A stretch of DNA of 40,725 nucleotides from an uncultured Roseobacter sp. GTDB taxonomy: Bacteria > Pseudomonadota > Alphaproteobacteria > Rhodobacterales > Rhodobacteraceae. The stretch's first letter is position 1. Each line of letters opens with the position of its first letter. Below are positions 15,484-24,731 of this stretch, one piece after another. The position numbers and the translations under genes were made by a program. A model generated the notes under the pieces. It saw nothing but the letters and a program-made list of their open reading frames with translations, ran no database searches and was not told the DNA's origin. The stretch covers positions 1 to 40,725 of the forward strand of contig CANMWT010000021.1 of the NCBI GenBank assembly GCA_947501635.1. The letters run 5' to 3'.

Positions 15484-16947
15484 TCATGCCCGCGTGCTCC
15501 ATCCGGCCAGCTTTTTGGTCATCTGGTAATAATTGGCCAGATAGGCGTTGCGCGAATAGCGCTCAAGTCCGATACGAACCCCGGCGCGGTAAGTCGCCTG
15601 CTCTGACAACACCTGTCGCATCGCATGTGCAGTCGCCTCGATGTCACCTGCTGCAACCAACTCCCCGTTGGCGCCGCTGACGATCATCTCACGCGGCCCG
15701 TAGTTCACGTCATAGCTTATCACCGGACAGCCATTGGAAAGCGCCTCAAGGATAGACAGTCCGAACCCTTCAGTTGTGGTCGGATAAACCGACGCCAGCG
15801 CGCCCTGGAACACGGACGCGACATCGGTCGTGTACCCTGCCAAATGCACACGATCAGCGCAGTCCAGCAACGCGATCTGTTTTTCGAGGATCTTGCGCCC
15901 GGCCCCAACCCCATAGATGTGATAGTTCACATCCGGAAAGGCATGTTTGATAAGACAGAAGGCCGCGATGCTCTCGTGGATCGGCTTGCCTTCCAAATCA
16001 AGCCGCGACACGGTGACCAGATCGCGTCGCGCACGCGCAGCTGCCGGCACTGTCTCGCAGAAATGCGGGATGACATGCACCGGCGCCGCGGGCTTCAAAT
16101 CTGCTTCAATCTGCGCCTTGTGAACATTGGTCGACGTGATAATCGCCTCGCCGCTGAAATTTTCGATCAAAAACTGCGAGCGTGGCACGATATCGCCCGT
16201 CGGCCCGCGATGATCCGCATGTAAAAACAACGCGCGACCACCACCTGCAGATTCAGCAAGGTAGGCAGATGTGACCCCATCAAAGAAAACCACGGCACCT
16301 TCCCAGTCGATAAGCTCAAAGAAGCTTTTGACGAACATCCGATGCCTGCGATACACCGTGCCCGTAATCAGGTTCTTGCCGACCACAAAAGCGCCAGCCT
16401 GTGTCTTGGTCCACCGGATCGGCAACCCCTGCGCGTAGTCCGTCGTTTCGGTGCTGCCGTCCGGGTTTTTGCGGGTCAGCTGGTAAAGGACACCATTTAC
16501 CATACGGTACTGGCTGCTGCCCTTTGCGTCAGGCACGGTCCTTTTGGTCAAAACGCCCAAGGGCGTCTCTTCGGTCTTGTCCACCATGACGCGCGCGCCG
16601 TCTTTGAAATACTGGATGCGGCCCTTGTTCTTGCGTAGCTCATCATGTGCCGGGAAATCTGCAAACGGCTGCACACCATGCGCTAAAGCCGCGGCATGGC
16701 ATGCCTCGGGCAGGGTCAGGTTGCGCACGCGCGGCGCGATCAAGCCCTTGGTGCGCAGCTCTTCGAAATTGAGTTTCTGACGCATCCCGTGATGGATATT
16801 CAGAACAACCGGATCAAACTCTGCAACTTCTGCAAGCGCGTTCATCCGGTGGAAGACCGCTTTGATCTTGCCGCCCCCGCCAAGGCCAATGCGTTCAAAA
16901 ATACTGATGGCCCGCGTTGCGCGCACCCGTCGCCCCTCACATATCAC
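15484..16947 (-). CDS. glycosyltransferase, GT4/GT-B, TagE/GtfA-like
   Basis: Retaining GT-B glycosyltransferase of about 487 aa. The C-terminal Glycos_transf_1 domain (about 310-470) carries VTVSRLDLEGKPIHESI and the E-x7-E motif in TEGFGLSILEALSNGCPVI. The N-terminal half has an insertion (about 105-205) with RIQYFKDG...YRMVNGVLYQL and a later segment YRRHRMFVKSFFELIDWEG. This resembles poly(glycerol-phosphate) glucosyltransferases (TagE) and accessory-Sec GtfA of Gram-positive bacteria, so transfer of glucose or GlcNAc to a polymer or protein is possible. The GTG at 16947 has AGGG nearby; an in-frame GTG seven codons later has a stronger GAGGGG. It stands alone, convergent with doeB. Confidence 0.8.
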   Translation of the reverse strand: MICEGRRVRATRAISIFERIGLGGGGKIKAVFHRMNALAEVAEFDPVVLNIHHGMRQKLNFEELRTKGLIAPRVRNLTLPEACHAAALAHGVQPFADFPAHDELRKNKGRIQYFKDGARVMVDKTEETPLGVLTKRTVPDAKGSSQYRMVNGVLYQLTRKNPDGSTETTDYAQGLPIRWTKTQAGAFVVGKNLITGTVYRRHRMFVKSFFELIDWEGAVVFFDGVTSAYLAESAGGGRALFLHADHRGPTGDIVPRSQFLIENFSGEAIITSTNVHKAQIEADLKPAAPVHVIPHFCETVPAAARARRDLVTVSRLDLEGKPIHESIAAFCLIKHAFPDVNYHIYGVGAGRKILEKQIALLDCADRVHLAGYTTDVASVFQGALASVYPTTTEGFGLSILEALSNGCPVISYDVNYGPREMIVSGANGELVAAGDIEATAHAMRQVLSEQATYRAGVRIGLERYSRNAYLANYYQMTKKLAGWSTRA

Positions 16948-17202
16948 AGCGGACCCTAACCGAGCTCTTTCTGCTTTTTGCTACCCTGCGGCAAAAGCAT
17001 AGATCACACAAGACAGGCCACAAGCCAAAAAAGCACGCCTATTGTCATTCAGTGTCGAAGACACCGGTCGTCCTGCGGCATGTGGAGCCGCCTCACTTTT
17101 GTGGGATCGTGAAGATTAAAGCGCCACCGCGTCTTTCCTAAAGGCCCTGCGTCGACTAAGCCTCTGCCAGCAACCCCAACAACGAAAAAAGAGCCCCACA
17201 TC

Positions 17203-18147
17203 ATGACTGACGCCGCATCCGAGATCATTTTGCACAATTACCCGCAATCGCCCGTGGCGGAGAAAGTGCGCGTGGCCTTTGGCATCAAAAACCTTGCGTG
17301 GCGCGACGTGGAGATTCCGCGCATTCCCCCCAAACCAATGCTGACGGCGCTGACCGGCGGGTACCGTCGCACACCCGTCATGCAAATCGGGGCCGACATC
17401 TACTGTGACAGCCAGTGCATCCTGCGGGAACTGGAAAAACGCTTCCCGGCGCCCAGCTATATGCCCACTACCGAGGCCGGCTTGATGTGGTGCGTCAGCA
17501 GATGGACGGATGGCGCGCTTTTTGATCTCGCTGTGAAGCTGGTACTGGGGGCAGCTCAAGAAAGCCTGCCGGCGGATTTTGCCGAAGACCGTGGCCGGCT
17601 CTATCTTGGGGCGAACTGGGCGGAAGGGCTGAAAACCGCGAATGCCCAACTGCCCCACCTGGTGTCGCAAATGCGTGCGCCCTTGTCCTGGTTGAACGGG
17701 CAGCTCAGCGACGGGCGCGATTTTCTGCTGGGCCCGGACCCTGCCGCGATTGATGCGCAAATGTACCATGTGGTCTGGTTTATCCGTGGCAGATGGGAAG
17801 GCGGACCCGCAATGCTATCGGAGTTTTCAGACCTCGAGCGCTGGGAAAACAACCTCCGCAAAATCGGTCACGGCACCAGCAGTAAAATGGCCCCGGAAGA
17901 CGCGATCGAGCGTGCAAAAAATCTTGAGCCTGTCGCGCAGACTGGTGTGGCCGTCAATGATCCGCAGGGATTGACTGTGGGGATGCCGGTCACGGTCAGT
18001 CCCGATGTCGACGGCGGAGAGCAACCCGTCGCCGGCACAGTCCGCTATGCAGATGCCGAGACGATTGTCGTGGACCGTGCCGCCGACGATGTAGGGGCGG
18101 TCTGCGTGCACTTCCCGCGGATCGGCTACCGGGTCGACAAAAGCTGA
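17203..18147 (+). CDS. glutathione S-transferase family protein with C-terminal extension
   Basis: 314 aa, longer than the usual 200-230 for GSTs. Residues 8-82 form a thioredoxin-fold GST N-domain (ILHNYPQSPVAEKVRVAFG ... TPVMQIGADIYCDSQCILREL), residues about 90-230 the helical GST C-domain, and residues about 235-314 a small beta-rich extension (VGMPVTVSPDVDGGEQPVAG). The extension resembles a domain found at the end of a subset of alphaproteobacterial GST-like proteins. The role is unclear, perhaps detoxification. The ATG at 17203 has only a weak upstream GA-rich signal. The 255 bases upstream hold no other gene. Confidence 0.82.
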   Translation: MTDAASEIILHNYPQSPVAEKVRVAFGIKNLAWRDVEIPRIPPKPMLTALTGGYRRTPVMQIGADIYCDSQCILRELEKRFPAPSYMPTTEAGLMWCVSRWTDGALFDLAVKLVLGAAQESLPADFAEDRGRLYLGANWAEGLKTANAQLPHLVSQMRAPLSWLNGQLSDGRDFLLGPDPAAIDAQMYHVVWFIRGRWEGGPAMLSEFSDLERWENNLRKIGHGTSSKMAPEDAIERAKNLEPVAQTGVAVNDPQGLTVGMPVTVSPDVDGGEQPVAGTVRYADAETIVVDRAADDVGAVCVHFPRIGYRVDKS

Positions 18148-18186
18148 TCTCGGGCTGCCCGGATCAGTCCCGCCCAATTAGCGGCC

Positions 18187-18216
18187 AAAAAAAGAAGTGG
18201 CGCACGATTGCGCCAC
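18187..18216 (-). terminator. intrinsic terminator of the cox operon
   Basis: Read on the minus strand, GTGGCGCA - ATCG - TGCGCCAC forms a perfect 8-base-pair stem with a 4-base loop (18197-18216), followed by TTCTTTTTTT (18187-18196). It lies 45 bases after the coxG stop and so ends the long minus-strand transcript. The A-run before the stem would not serve the plus-strand GST gene equally well. Confidence 0.88.
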
Positions 18217-18260
18217 CCCTCGACAAGATATCAAATTGCGTTCGGCTCAGCGGGGACGGG

Positions 18261-18716
18261 CTATACCGTCGCGTCCTCATTGACCAGTTCCGCAAAAGAC
18301 TTGAAGAACTTGGCGGCCAGCTTCTTGGCCGTACCCTGTATCAGACGGCTGCCCAGCTGCGCCAGCTTGCCGCCAATATCTGCCTTGGCCTCATAGCGCA
18401 GGATCGTCGTGTCCGGCCCATCCGCCGTCAGCGTGACATCTGCGCCGCCCTTGGCGTGGCCCGCAGCCCCGCCATTACCCTGACCGGTTAGCGAAAAGGC
18501 GTCTGGCGCACCTGTCGTGTCCAGTTGCACATCGCCGCTGAATTTTGCCTTCACCGGCCCGACTTTCAACACAACCTTCGCTTCAAGTTCGGTATCGGAA
18601 TGTTTGGTCAGCTCTTCGCAGCCCGGGATGCACTGGCGCAGAATGTCCGGATCATTGAGGGCCGCATAGACCTTCTCTTTGGGGGCGTTGATCGTGATTT
18701 CGTCAGTAAGTTCCAT
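18261..18716 (-). CDS. coxG: CoxG, SRPBCC-fold CO dehydrogenase accessory protein
   Basis: 151-aa START/SRPBCC-fold protein of the CoxG family, which in aerobic CO oxidisers is thought to help anchor CO dehydrogenase to the cytoplasmic membrane. Visible family features are ITINAPKEKVYAALNDPDIL, IPGCEEL and the Gly/Thr-rich FSLTGQGNGGAAGHAKG, with a helical C-terminus GTAKKLAAKFFKSFAEL. The ATG at 18716 follows AGAGGAC. It is the last gene of the cox operon, 11 bases after the small gene and 45 bases before the terminator. Confidence 0.93.
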   Translation of the reverse strand: MELTDEITINAPKEKVYAALNDPDILRQCIPGCEELTKHSDTELEAKVVLKVGPVKAKFSGDVQLDTTGAPDAFSLTGQGNGGAAGHAKGGADVTLTADGPDTTILRYEAKADIGGKLAQLGSRLIQGTAKKLAAKFFKSFAELVNEDATV

Positions 18717-18727
18717 GTGATGTCCTC

Positions 18728-18829
18728 TTAACAGCAGGGAAATTTGATTGTGGCCACATGCTCGACCTGCTCGGGGGTCAGGGCCAGTTTGCGGCGCCAG
18801 CGCGCGGCGAAGGTCTTGAGCCTTTTCAT
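18728..18829 (-). CDS. small protein, 33 aa, basic with C-terminal CC
   Basis: A short gene between the MobA-like gene and coxG. It starts ATG at 18829 with a near-ideal GGAGGA seven bases upstream, and its ATG overlaps the stop of the MobA-like gene (ATGA). It ends TAA, 11 bases before coxG. The product begins MKRLKTFAARWRRKLAL, strongly basic and probably amphipathic helical, continues TPEQVEHVATIKF and ends PCC. No known family was recognised. The placement suggests a role in membrane attachment or maturation of CO dehydrogenase; the paired cysteines could bind metal or sulfur. Function is inference. Confidence 0.78.
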   Translation of the reverse strand: MKRLKTFAARWRRKLALTPEQVEHVATIKFPCC

Positions 18830-19434
18830 GAGTTTTCCTCCAGACAGGATTGCGACAAGGCGGCATATGCCTCGGGCGTGTCGACATCCGCATAAAACCC
18901 CGGCGCGTGCAGTGCGTGAAACTGCACGGCTTCAGGATGGGCACGGGTAAACTTTTTGCACCCCGGCGCTTTCGGGTCCTCCAGAACGCGCGCACGCAAG
19001 GCTGCAGGCACAACAATCGGGTTGCCACGCCGGCCCGCATGCACAGGAATGGAAATACGCGTGCCATCCAAGGCGGCGTGCGCCGCCAAGAGTGCACGCA
19101 AATCGGGTGCTGTCAAAAGCGGCTGGTCCCCCAGACCGATCAGAATATCGGTTTCAGGCGGGGATGCGCGCAACCCACACGCCACGGAGGTCTGCTGCCC
19201 CGCGGCATACTCGGGGTTAAAAACGGTGGTGGCGGAGCTGCCCGCCAGTGCCGCTGCGATGGCTTCTGCATCATGCCCTGTCACCACCAGAACCGCACGC
19301 TGCGTGATCGCGCTGTAAACATCAACCATATGCCGGATCATCACTGTATCACCCAGCGGCAACAGCAACTTGTTGCGCTGGCCCATACGGCGTGAAAACC
19401 CGGCCGCCAGTATAACCACTGAAACATCAGCCAT
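18826..19434 (-). CDS. MobA-like nucleotidyltransferase (molybdenum cofactor cytidylyltransferase type)
   Basis: 202-aa GT-A-fold nucleotidyltransferase. The N-terminal ILAAGFSRRMGQRNKLLLPL is the nucleotide-binding signature of the MocA/MobA group, and GLGDQPLLTAPDL carries the metal-binding Asp. It most likely adds CMP to molybdopterin, making the cytosine dinucleotide cofactor used by CO dehydrogenase. It overlaps coxF by 8 bases and the small gene by 4. The genomic position inside the cox operon supports this role. Confidence 0.88.
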   Translation of the reverse strand: MADVSVVILAAGFSRRMGQRNKLLLPLGDTVMIRHMVDVYSAITQRAVLVVTGHDAEAIAAALAGSSATTVFNPEYAAGQQTSVACGLRASPPETDILIGLGDQPLLTAPDLRALLAAHAALDGTRISIPVHAGRRGNPIVVPAALRARVLEDPKAPGCKKFTRAHPEAVQFHALHAPGFYADVDTPEAYAALSQSCLEENS

Positions 19435-20209
19435 CTTGGGTCTGCTTGACGGCCGAACGCCGCTCCTTGACCAGCTGCGCTAGAATGGACAGGGCAATCT
19501 CTTCCGGTGTGACCGCCCCCAGATCAAGCCCAGCCGGCGCGTTGACTTTTTTAATCGCCGCGTCGTCGATCCCGGCCGCCGCCAGCTTTTCCGCCAGTGC
19601 TGCATATTTTCTGCGGCTGCCGACAAAGGCCACGTAGTCCGCGCCGCTGGTCAAGGCGGACTGCAGGGCATCAAGATCACCCTGCCCCTGCGTGGCCACG
19701 ACCACAAAGCGCTGGCGGTTGGATTTGCCCGGCAGCAAGGTTGCCGCAACGGACCAGTGAAACTGTGGAGCCAGTGCGCCCAGCGCCTGCGCGACAGGCG
19801 ACGCGCCCATCACCACAAGTTGCGGCGACGGCAGACAGGGTTCAATAAAGATGTCCACCGTTCCGCGTGACGGGCAGCCGTTGCGCGCAAAGCGCGTGCC
19901 ATCCAGTTCATCGCCTGCAGACAATCCCTTTTGCGCAAGTAAGTCTTCGGGTGCCACAGACACAAGCTGCGGCGTTCCCTCCTGCAGGGCTTGCAGCGCA
20001 GCGCGTTTGACCGCACCCCGTGTGCATCCGCCGCCCAGCCAGCCGTGCAAGATGCTACCATCCGCACTCAGCAGCGCTTTGGCACCCGGTTTTGCCGCCG
20101 TCGAACCCGCGGTGCGCACGATGGTGGCAAAAGCAAATGGTTCGTCCTTGTCGCGCAACTCCTGCGCGACTTCAGCCAGATCACTCGAGAGGATTTCCGC
20201 TGGTGTCAT
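19427..20209 (-). CDS. coxF: CoxF / XdhC family molybdenum hydroxylase maturation protein
   Basis: 260-aa XdhC/CoxF family protein that is expected to help insert or sulfurate the molybdenum cofactor of CO dehydrogenase. The N-terminal XdhC_CoxI part has ATIVRTAGSTAAKPGAKALL and HGWLGGGCTRGAV. The C-terminal Rossmann part has LVVMGASPVAQALGAL and YVAFVGSRRKYAAL. It overlaps coxE by 4 bases. The length and position match coxF in the coxMSLDEFG order. Confidence 0.9.
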   Translation of the reverse strand: MTPAEILSSDLAEVAQELRDKDEPFAFATIVRTAGSTAAKPGAKALLSADGSILHGWLGGGCTRGAVKRAALQALQEGTPQLVSVAPEDLLAQKGLSAGDELDGTRFARNGCPSRGTVDIFIEPCLPSPQLVVMGASPVAQALGALAPQFHWSVAATLLPGKSNRQRFVVVATQGQGDLDALQSALTSGADYVAFVGSRRKYAALAEKLAAAGIDDAAIKKVNAPAGLDLGAVTPEEIALSILAQLVKERRSAVKQTQDG

Positions 20210-21387
20210 AGCCGTGCCAACTCGCTTTCCAGCGCCGCCAGATCACCCAGCGTATTGGCCGCCGCGAAGAGGTCGAGATAGGGCAAGGCCGCAGCCATCC
20301 CGCCCGCGACAGGCGCATAGTCCGCCCACCCCTTCAACGGGTTGAGCCAGATCACCTTGCACCCCCTTTTGCGCAGCTTTTCCAAAGCGGCTGCGATCTG
20401 CTCGGCCGGTTCGGTGTCATACCCGTCAGACATGATCAAAACGACACTGCGGCCATCAACAAACCGCTTTGCATAGGTATCCGCAAAACGCATGAGCGAC
20501 GGGCCGATCTTGGATCCTCCCCCAAATCCGTCGGCCATCAAAGACATGCGCCCCACCGCGCGCATCGCATCCTTGTCGCGCAGCGCCTCGGTGATCCGCA
20601 CAAGGCGTGTGTGAAAAAGGTAAGCATCCGCATGCGGGTCGCCGCGCATCAGGCCCGCAAGGAAAGCAAGAAACACCTGCGCATAGACCGACATAGACCC
20701 CGACACGTCGCATAAGGCCACAATCTTGCGCGCGCGGTCAGGCCGATGCCTGCGCAAGAGCCGCAACGGCTCTCCTCCGGTAGCAAGGCTGTGCCGGATC
20801 GTTTTGCGGAAATGAAGCCGGTCGCCCTTGCGCGCGGCAATCCTGCGGCGCGATCGCTTGTCCCGCAACGCAGCACCAAGGCGGCGGGCAACAGCCTCGG
20901 CCTGCGCAATCTCTTCGGGCCGTACCATATCGCGCAGATCGCGCCTGCTCAGGTTCTGATGCTCGGTCGCCACCAGTTTGCCGGTGCCATCACTCTCTGC
21001 ACTGCCGCCTTCGTCATCAGGCGCAACAGCATCCCCCGACGCGCCTGCGTCCTCGCCTCTCGCGTCACGCGAGGAATGGACAGTGTCGGTGGCGCTGCTG
21101 GATTGGGCCGGAATGACCTTTTGCTTCACGCGCCCCGCGTCCATCCAGTAGCTGTCAAACAACATATCGAACTGCTCAGCTTCCTCTTTGCAGCCAGTGC
21201 AGACTGCGCGCAGAGCGCGGCGGCTATCATCCGGCCGGATCGCGTCAACAGCTGTCAAGGCGGCCATCGCGACTTCGGCTTCAGCCACGCCGAGTCTCAA
21301 CCCGTTCTGACGCAGGTGCGCCACAAAACCGGCTACGCGCGCCGAAGGCCCGGGATCACGGGCCGCAAACTTCGTCACGCGGGTCAT
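20206..21387 (-). CDS. coxE: CoxE, von Willebrand factor A domain protein
   Basis: 393-aa VWA protein. The MIDAS motif DVSGSMS is near residue 228 and VLIMSDGYDTEP marks the later metal-site region. The N-terminal half is helical, with a charged, low-complexity segment around residues 95-150. CoxE works with the AAA+ protein CoxD in maturation of the Cu-S-Mo centre in known CO oxidisers. It overlaps coxD by ATGA and coxF by ATGA, indicating coupled translation. Confidence 0.92.
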   Translation of the reverse strand: MTRVTKFAARDPGPSARVAGFVAHLRQNGLRLGVAEAEVAMAALTAVDAIRPDDSRRALRAVCTGCKEEAEQFDMLFDSYWMDAGRVKQKVIPAQSSSATDTVHSSRDARGEDAGASGDAVAPDDEGGSAESDGTGKLVATEHQNLSRRDLRDMVRPEEIAQAEAVARRLGAALRDKRSRRRIAARKGDRLHFRKTIRHSLATGGEPLRLLRRHRPDRARKIVALCDVSGSMSVYAQVFLAFLAGLMRGDPHADAYLFHTRLVRITEALRDKDAMRAVGRMSLMADGFGGGSKIGPSLMRFADTYAKRFVDGRSVVLIMSDGYDTEPAEQIAAALEKLRKRGCKVIWLNPLKGWADYAPVAGGMAAALPYLDLFAAANTLGDLAALESELARL

Positions 21388-22259
21388 GCCGCCTTGCCCG
21401 CGATGCGGCTGGCGACCTCGGGTGTGATCTGCGCCTGATCGCTCTGGGTCTTCAGCAACGTCGTCAATGTCGACTGCAGCACCGCAGGATTTTCCGTGAT
21501 ATCTGCAATCCCGAGCCCCATCAGTGCTGCGGCAAAGTCCAGCATCTCCGCGACACCGGGGGTTTTTTCCAGCTCTTCGGCGCGCAATTTCTGTACAAAC
21601 CCCACCACCTGTTCGGCCAGCCGCGCCTCGACCTCTGGACAGCGCGCTTGCAGGATTGCCAGTTCGGTCTGACGGTCGGGATATTCGACATAAGTATATA
21701 GACAGCGCCGGCGCAACGCATCCGACAAGTCGCGCGTGCCGTTGGAGGTCAGAATGACAATGGGTCGGGTGACCGCCTTGATTGTACCAAGCTCCGGGAT
21801 GGATACCTGAAAATCCGACAAAATTTCAAGCAGGTAAGCCTCAAACTCCTCATCTGCACGATCGATCTCATCAATCAGCAGCACCGGCGGGCGGTCTTGC
21901 GTAATCGCGGCAAGCAAAGGGCGTTCTAGCAGAAATTCCCGAGAGAAAATGCGGTCCTCCACCGATTTTCCCGTCTCTCCCCCCTCGGCGGCGGCCCGGA
22001 TAGACAGCAGTTGCCGTTGGTAGTTCCACTCGTAAATGGCCTGCGCGGCATCTAGGCCCTCGTAGCACTGCAAGCGCAGCAGGCGCGTCTGTTGAACCGC
22101 CGACAAAGTACGCGCGATCTCGGTCTTGCCGACACCGGCAGCCCCTTCGAGCAACAGCGGGCGACCCAGTGACAGCGCAAGCTGCAAGGCAACCGCCAGA
22201 TCGTCAGAGGCAACATAGCCCTCGGCAGCAAGCGCGGATTTCAAATCAGTCCAAGTCAT
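21384..22259 (-). CDS. coxD: CoxD, MoxR-type AAA+ ATPase
   Basis: 291-aa MoxR family AAA+ ATPase, chaperone-like, for assembly of the copper-sulfur-molybdenum site of CO dehydrogenase. Walker A GAAGVGKT is at residues 39-46, Walker B is VLLIDEIDRAD, and TSNGTRDLSDALRRRC contains sensor 1 and the arginine finger. Two adjacent ATGs occur (22262 and 22259); I prefer 22259 because it has better spacing from GGAG. It follows coxL after 45 bases and pairs with coxE. Confidence 0.92.
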   Translation of the reverse strand: MTWTDLKSALAAEGYVASDDLAVALQLALSLGRPLLLEGAAGVGKTEIARTLSAVQQTRLLRLQCYEGLDAAQAIYEWNYQRQLLSIRAAAEGGETGKSVEDRIFSREFLLERPLLAAITQDRPPVLLIDEIDRADEEFEAYLLEILSDFQVSIPELGTIKAVTRPIVILTSNGTRDLSDALRRRCLYTYVEYPDRQTELAILQARCPEVEARLAEQVVGFVQKLRAEELEKTPGVAEMLDFAAALMGLGIADITENPAVLQSTLTTLLKTQSDQAQITPEVASRIAGKAA

Positions 22260-22304
22260 CATATGCTCCACAGGGCGGGAAACCCCCGCCCTGCCATTTT
22301 GCCC

Positions 22305-24731
22305 CTAGTCGTGCAGACCAAGTTCATTTGCGGTTTTCCAGATCCGCCAATGATCATGCGGCATGTTCGTATGCGTGTTGCCGAAAGCACGGAACGCATC
22401 CTGAACCGCATTCGAGAAACAGGGCACACCGCCCACATGCGGGCTTTCGCCCACACCCTTTGCGCCGATCGGATGATGCGGGCTCGGGGTGACGGTATAG
22501 TCGGTCTCGTAGTTGGGCACTTCCCACGCTGTGGGAAGGAAAAAGTCCATCAGCGTTCCGGTCTTCACGTTCCCCATATCGTCATAGGCAATCTCCTGCC
22601 CCAGAGCGACGGCCAGAGCTTCGGTCAGCCCGCCATGCACCTGACCTTCGATGATCATCGGGTTGATCCGTGTGCCACAGTCATCCAGTGCATAAAAGCG
22701 GCGGATGTCCGTCACACCGGTATCCACGTCGATATCCATGACACAGACATAGGCGCCAAATGGATAGGTCATGTTGGGCGGATCATAGTAGCTGACCGCT
22801 TCCAGACCCGGCTCAATGCCCGGGATGGCCTGATTATAGGCCGCAAAAGCAATCTCTTTCATGGTCTTGAACTTTTCGGGCGCGCCCTTGACCACGAACC
22901 TGTCTACATCGAATTCCACATCGTCGTCATGGACTTCCAGCAGATAGGCCGCGATCATCTGCGCCTTGGCACGTATCTTGCGCCCTGCCATCGCCGTGGC
23001 CGCCCCGGCAACCGGCGTCGAACGGGACCCGTAGGTGCCCAAACCGTAGGGAGCGGTATCGGTGTCGCCTTCCTCGATGGTGATCGAATCGGCGGGCAGC
23101 CCGATCTCCGAGGCGAGGATTTGCGCGAAAGTTGTCGCATGCCCCTGCCCCTGAGAAATTGTGCCGAGCCGCGCAATCGCCGACCCCGTGGGGTGAATGC
23201 GGATTTCACAGCTGTCGAACATACCCAGCCCCAGAATATCGCAATTCTTGACCGGGCCGGCACCGACGATCTCGGTAAAGAATGAAAGGCCAATGCCCAT
23301 CAGTTTGCGCGTCTTGCCCGCCTTGAAATCCTCGACCCGCTGCGCCTGTTCTGCCCGCAACCCTTCATAGTCGACCGCTTTCAGCGCCTTGTCCCAAGCG
23401 GTGTGATAGTCGCCGCTGTCGTATTCCCAGCCCAAAGCCGCCGTATAGGGGAACTGCTCTTTGCGGATAAAGTTGATCCGACGCAACTCCGCCGCATCCA
23501 TATCCAGCTTGATGGCCAGAACCTCGATCATCCGTTCAATGAAATAGACCGCTTCTGTCACGCGGAACGAACAGCGATAGCTCACGCCTCCGGGGGCTTT
23601 GTTGGTGTAGACACCGTCAACCTCCAGATAAGCGGTTGGGATGTCGTAGGATCCGGTGCAGATATTCATGAAACCGGCTGGAAACTTGGTCGGGTCGGCG
23701 CAGGCATCAAAGCCGCCGTGGTCCGCAGTCACATGGCAGTGCAGCCCTGTGATCTTGCCCTCTTTCGTCGCCGAGATTTTACCGGTCATGTGATAGTCGC
23801 GCGCAAAGGCGGTCGTCATCAGATTGTCCATCCGGTCTTCGATCCACTTCACCGGCTTGCCCGTTACAATCGACGCCACAACCGAACAGACATAGCCCGG
23901 ATAGGCCCCGACCTTGTTGCCAAAGCCGCCCCCGATATCGGGCGAGATCACGCGGATATTGTGCTCTTCGATGCCCGAGATCAGCGAAACAACGGTACGG
24001 ATCGCGTGCGGCGCCTGAAACGTGCCCCAAAGCGTCAGCTTGCCGTTGACCTTGTCCATCGACGCGACACAACCGCAAGTCTCCAGCGGACAGGGGTGCG
24101 TCCGGTGATAGTACATTGATTCTTCAGCAACCACTTCGGCGTTCACGATGACCTGTTCGGTCGGTTCCTTGTCACCGGCCTCCCAAGTGAAAATGTGGTT
24201 GGCATGTTTGCGCGGCCCGTGCGCGCCTGCGGGAATTGACCCGTCTTCGGCCACCAGATCCTCGCGCAGAACAACATCCGACTTGAGCGCCTCAAAAGGG
24301 TCCACCAGCACGGGCAGTTCTTCGTATTCCACCTCGACAGCTTCCATGCCGTCCGCTGCGGCATAACGGTCTTCGGCCACGACAAAGGCGACTTCCTGCC
24401 CCTGAAACAGCACCTTGCCATCCGCCAGTACCATCTGCTTGTCGCCCGCAAGGGTCGGCATCCAGTGCAGGCCAAGCGGCTCCAGATCAGCCGCCGTCAG
24501 AACCGCCAGCACTCCGGGCACTTCCAGTGCCGCGGCGGTATCAATGCTCTTGATGCGCGCATGCGCATAGGGAGAGCGGACAAAATCCCCAAAAAGCATC
24601 CCGTCCAGCTTGATATCATCCACATAGTTGCCCTTGCCCTGTGTGAAACGGGCATCCTCAACCCGCTTGCGCGAACAGCCCAGGCCCTTGAGGTTTTCGA
24701 CGCGTTCTTCGCGTGTGACTTCGTCCTTCAT
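22305..24731 (-). CDS. coxL: aerobic CO dehydrogenase large subunit, form I
   Basis: 808-aa molybdoprotein subunit holding the Mo-Cu active site that oxidises CO to CO2. The active-site loop reads SYRCSFR at residues 384-390, with Cys387 in the position of the copper-binding cysteine. This marks a form I (CO-oxidising) enzyme, not form II (AYRGAGR). Other molybdopterin-binding signatures are DIGGGFGNK (about 265-273), the segment [18 protein letters not shown], and the C-terminal [13 protein letters not shown], with the catalytic Glu. The first residue of the active-site motif is Ser where the consensus has Ala. The ATG overlaps the coxS stop. Confidence 0.96.
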   Translation of the reverse strand: MKDEVTREERVENLKGLGCSRKRVEDARFTQGKGNYVDDIKLDGMLFGDFVRSPYAHARIKSIDTAAALEVPGVLAVLTAADLEPLGLHWMPTLAGDKQMVLADGKVLFQGQEVAFVVAEDRYAAADGMEAVEVEYEELPVLVDPFEALKSDVVLREDLVAEDGSIPAGAHGPRKHANHIFTWEAGDKEPTEQVIVNAEVVAEESMYYHRTHPCPLETCGCVASMDKVNGKLTLWGTFQAPHAIRTVVSLISGIEEHNIRVISPDIGGGFGNKVGAYPGYVCSVVASIVTGKPVKWIEDRMDNLMTTAFARDYHMTGKISATKEGKITGLHCHVTADHGGFDACADPTKFPAGFMNICTGSYDIPTAYLEVDGVYTNKAPGGVSYRCSFRVTEAVYFIERMIEVLAIKLDMDAAELRRINFIRKEQFPYTAALGWEYDSGDYHTAWDKALKAVDYEGLRAEQAQRVEDFKAGKTRKLMGIGLSFFTEIVGAGPVKNCDILGLGMFDSCEIRIHPTGSAIARLGTISQGQGHATTFAQILASEIGLPADSITIEEGDTDTAPYGLGTYGSRSTPVAGAATAMAGRKIRAKAQMIAAYLLEVHDDDVEFDVDRFVVKGAPEKFKTMKEIAFAAYNQAIPGIEPGLEAVSYYDPPNMTYPFGAYVCVMDIDVDTGVTDIRRFYALDDCGTRINPMIIEGQVHGGLTEALAVALGQEIAYDDMGNVKTGTLMDFFLPTAWEVPNYETDYTVTPSPHHPIGAKGVGESPHVGGVPCFSNAVQDAFRAFGNTHTNMPHDHWRIWKTANELGLHD

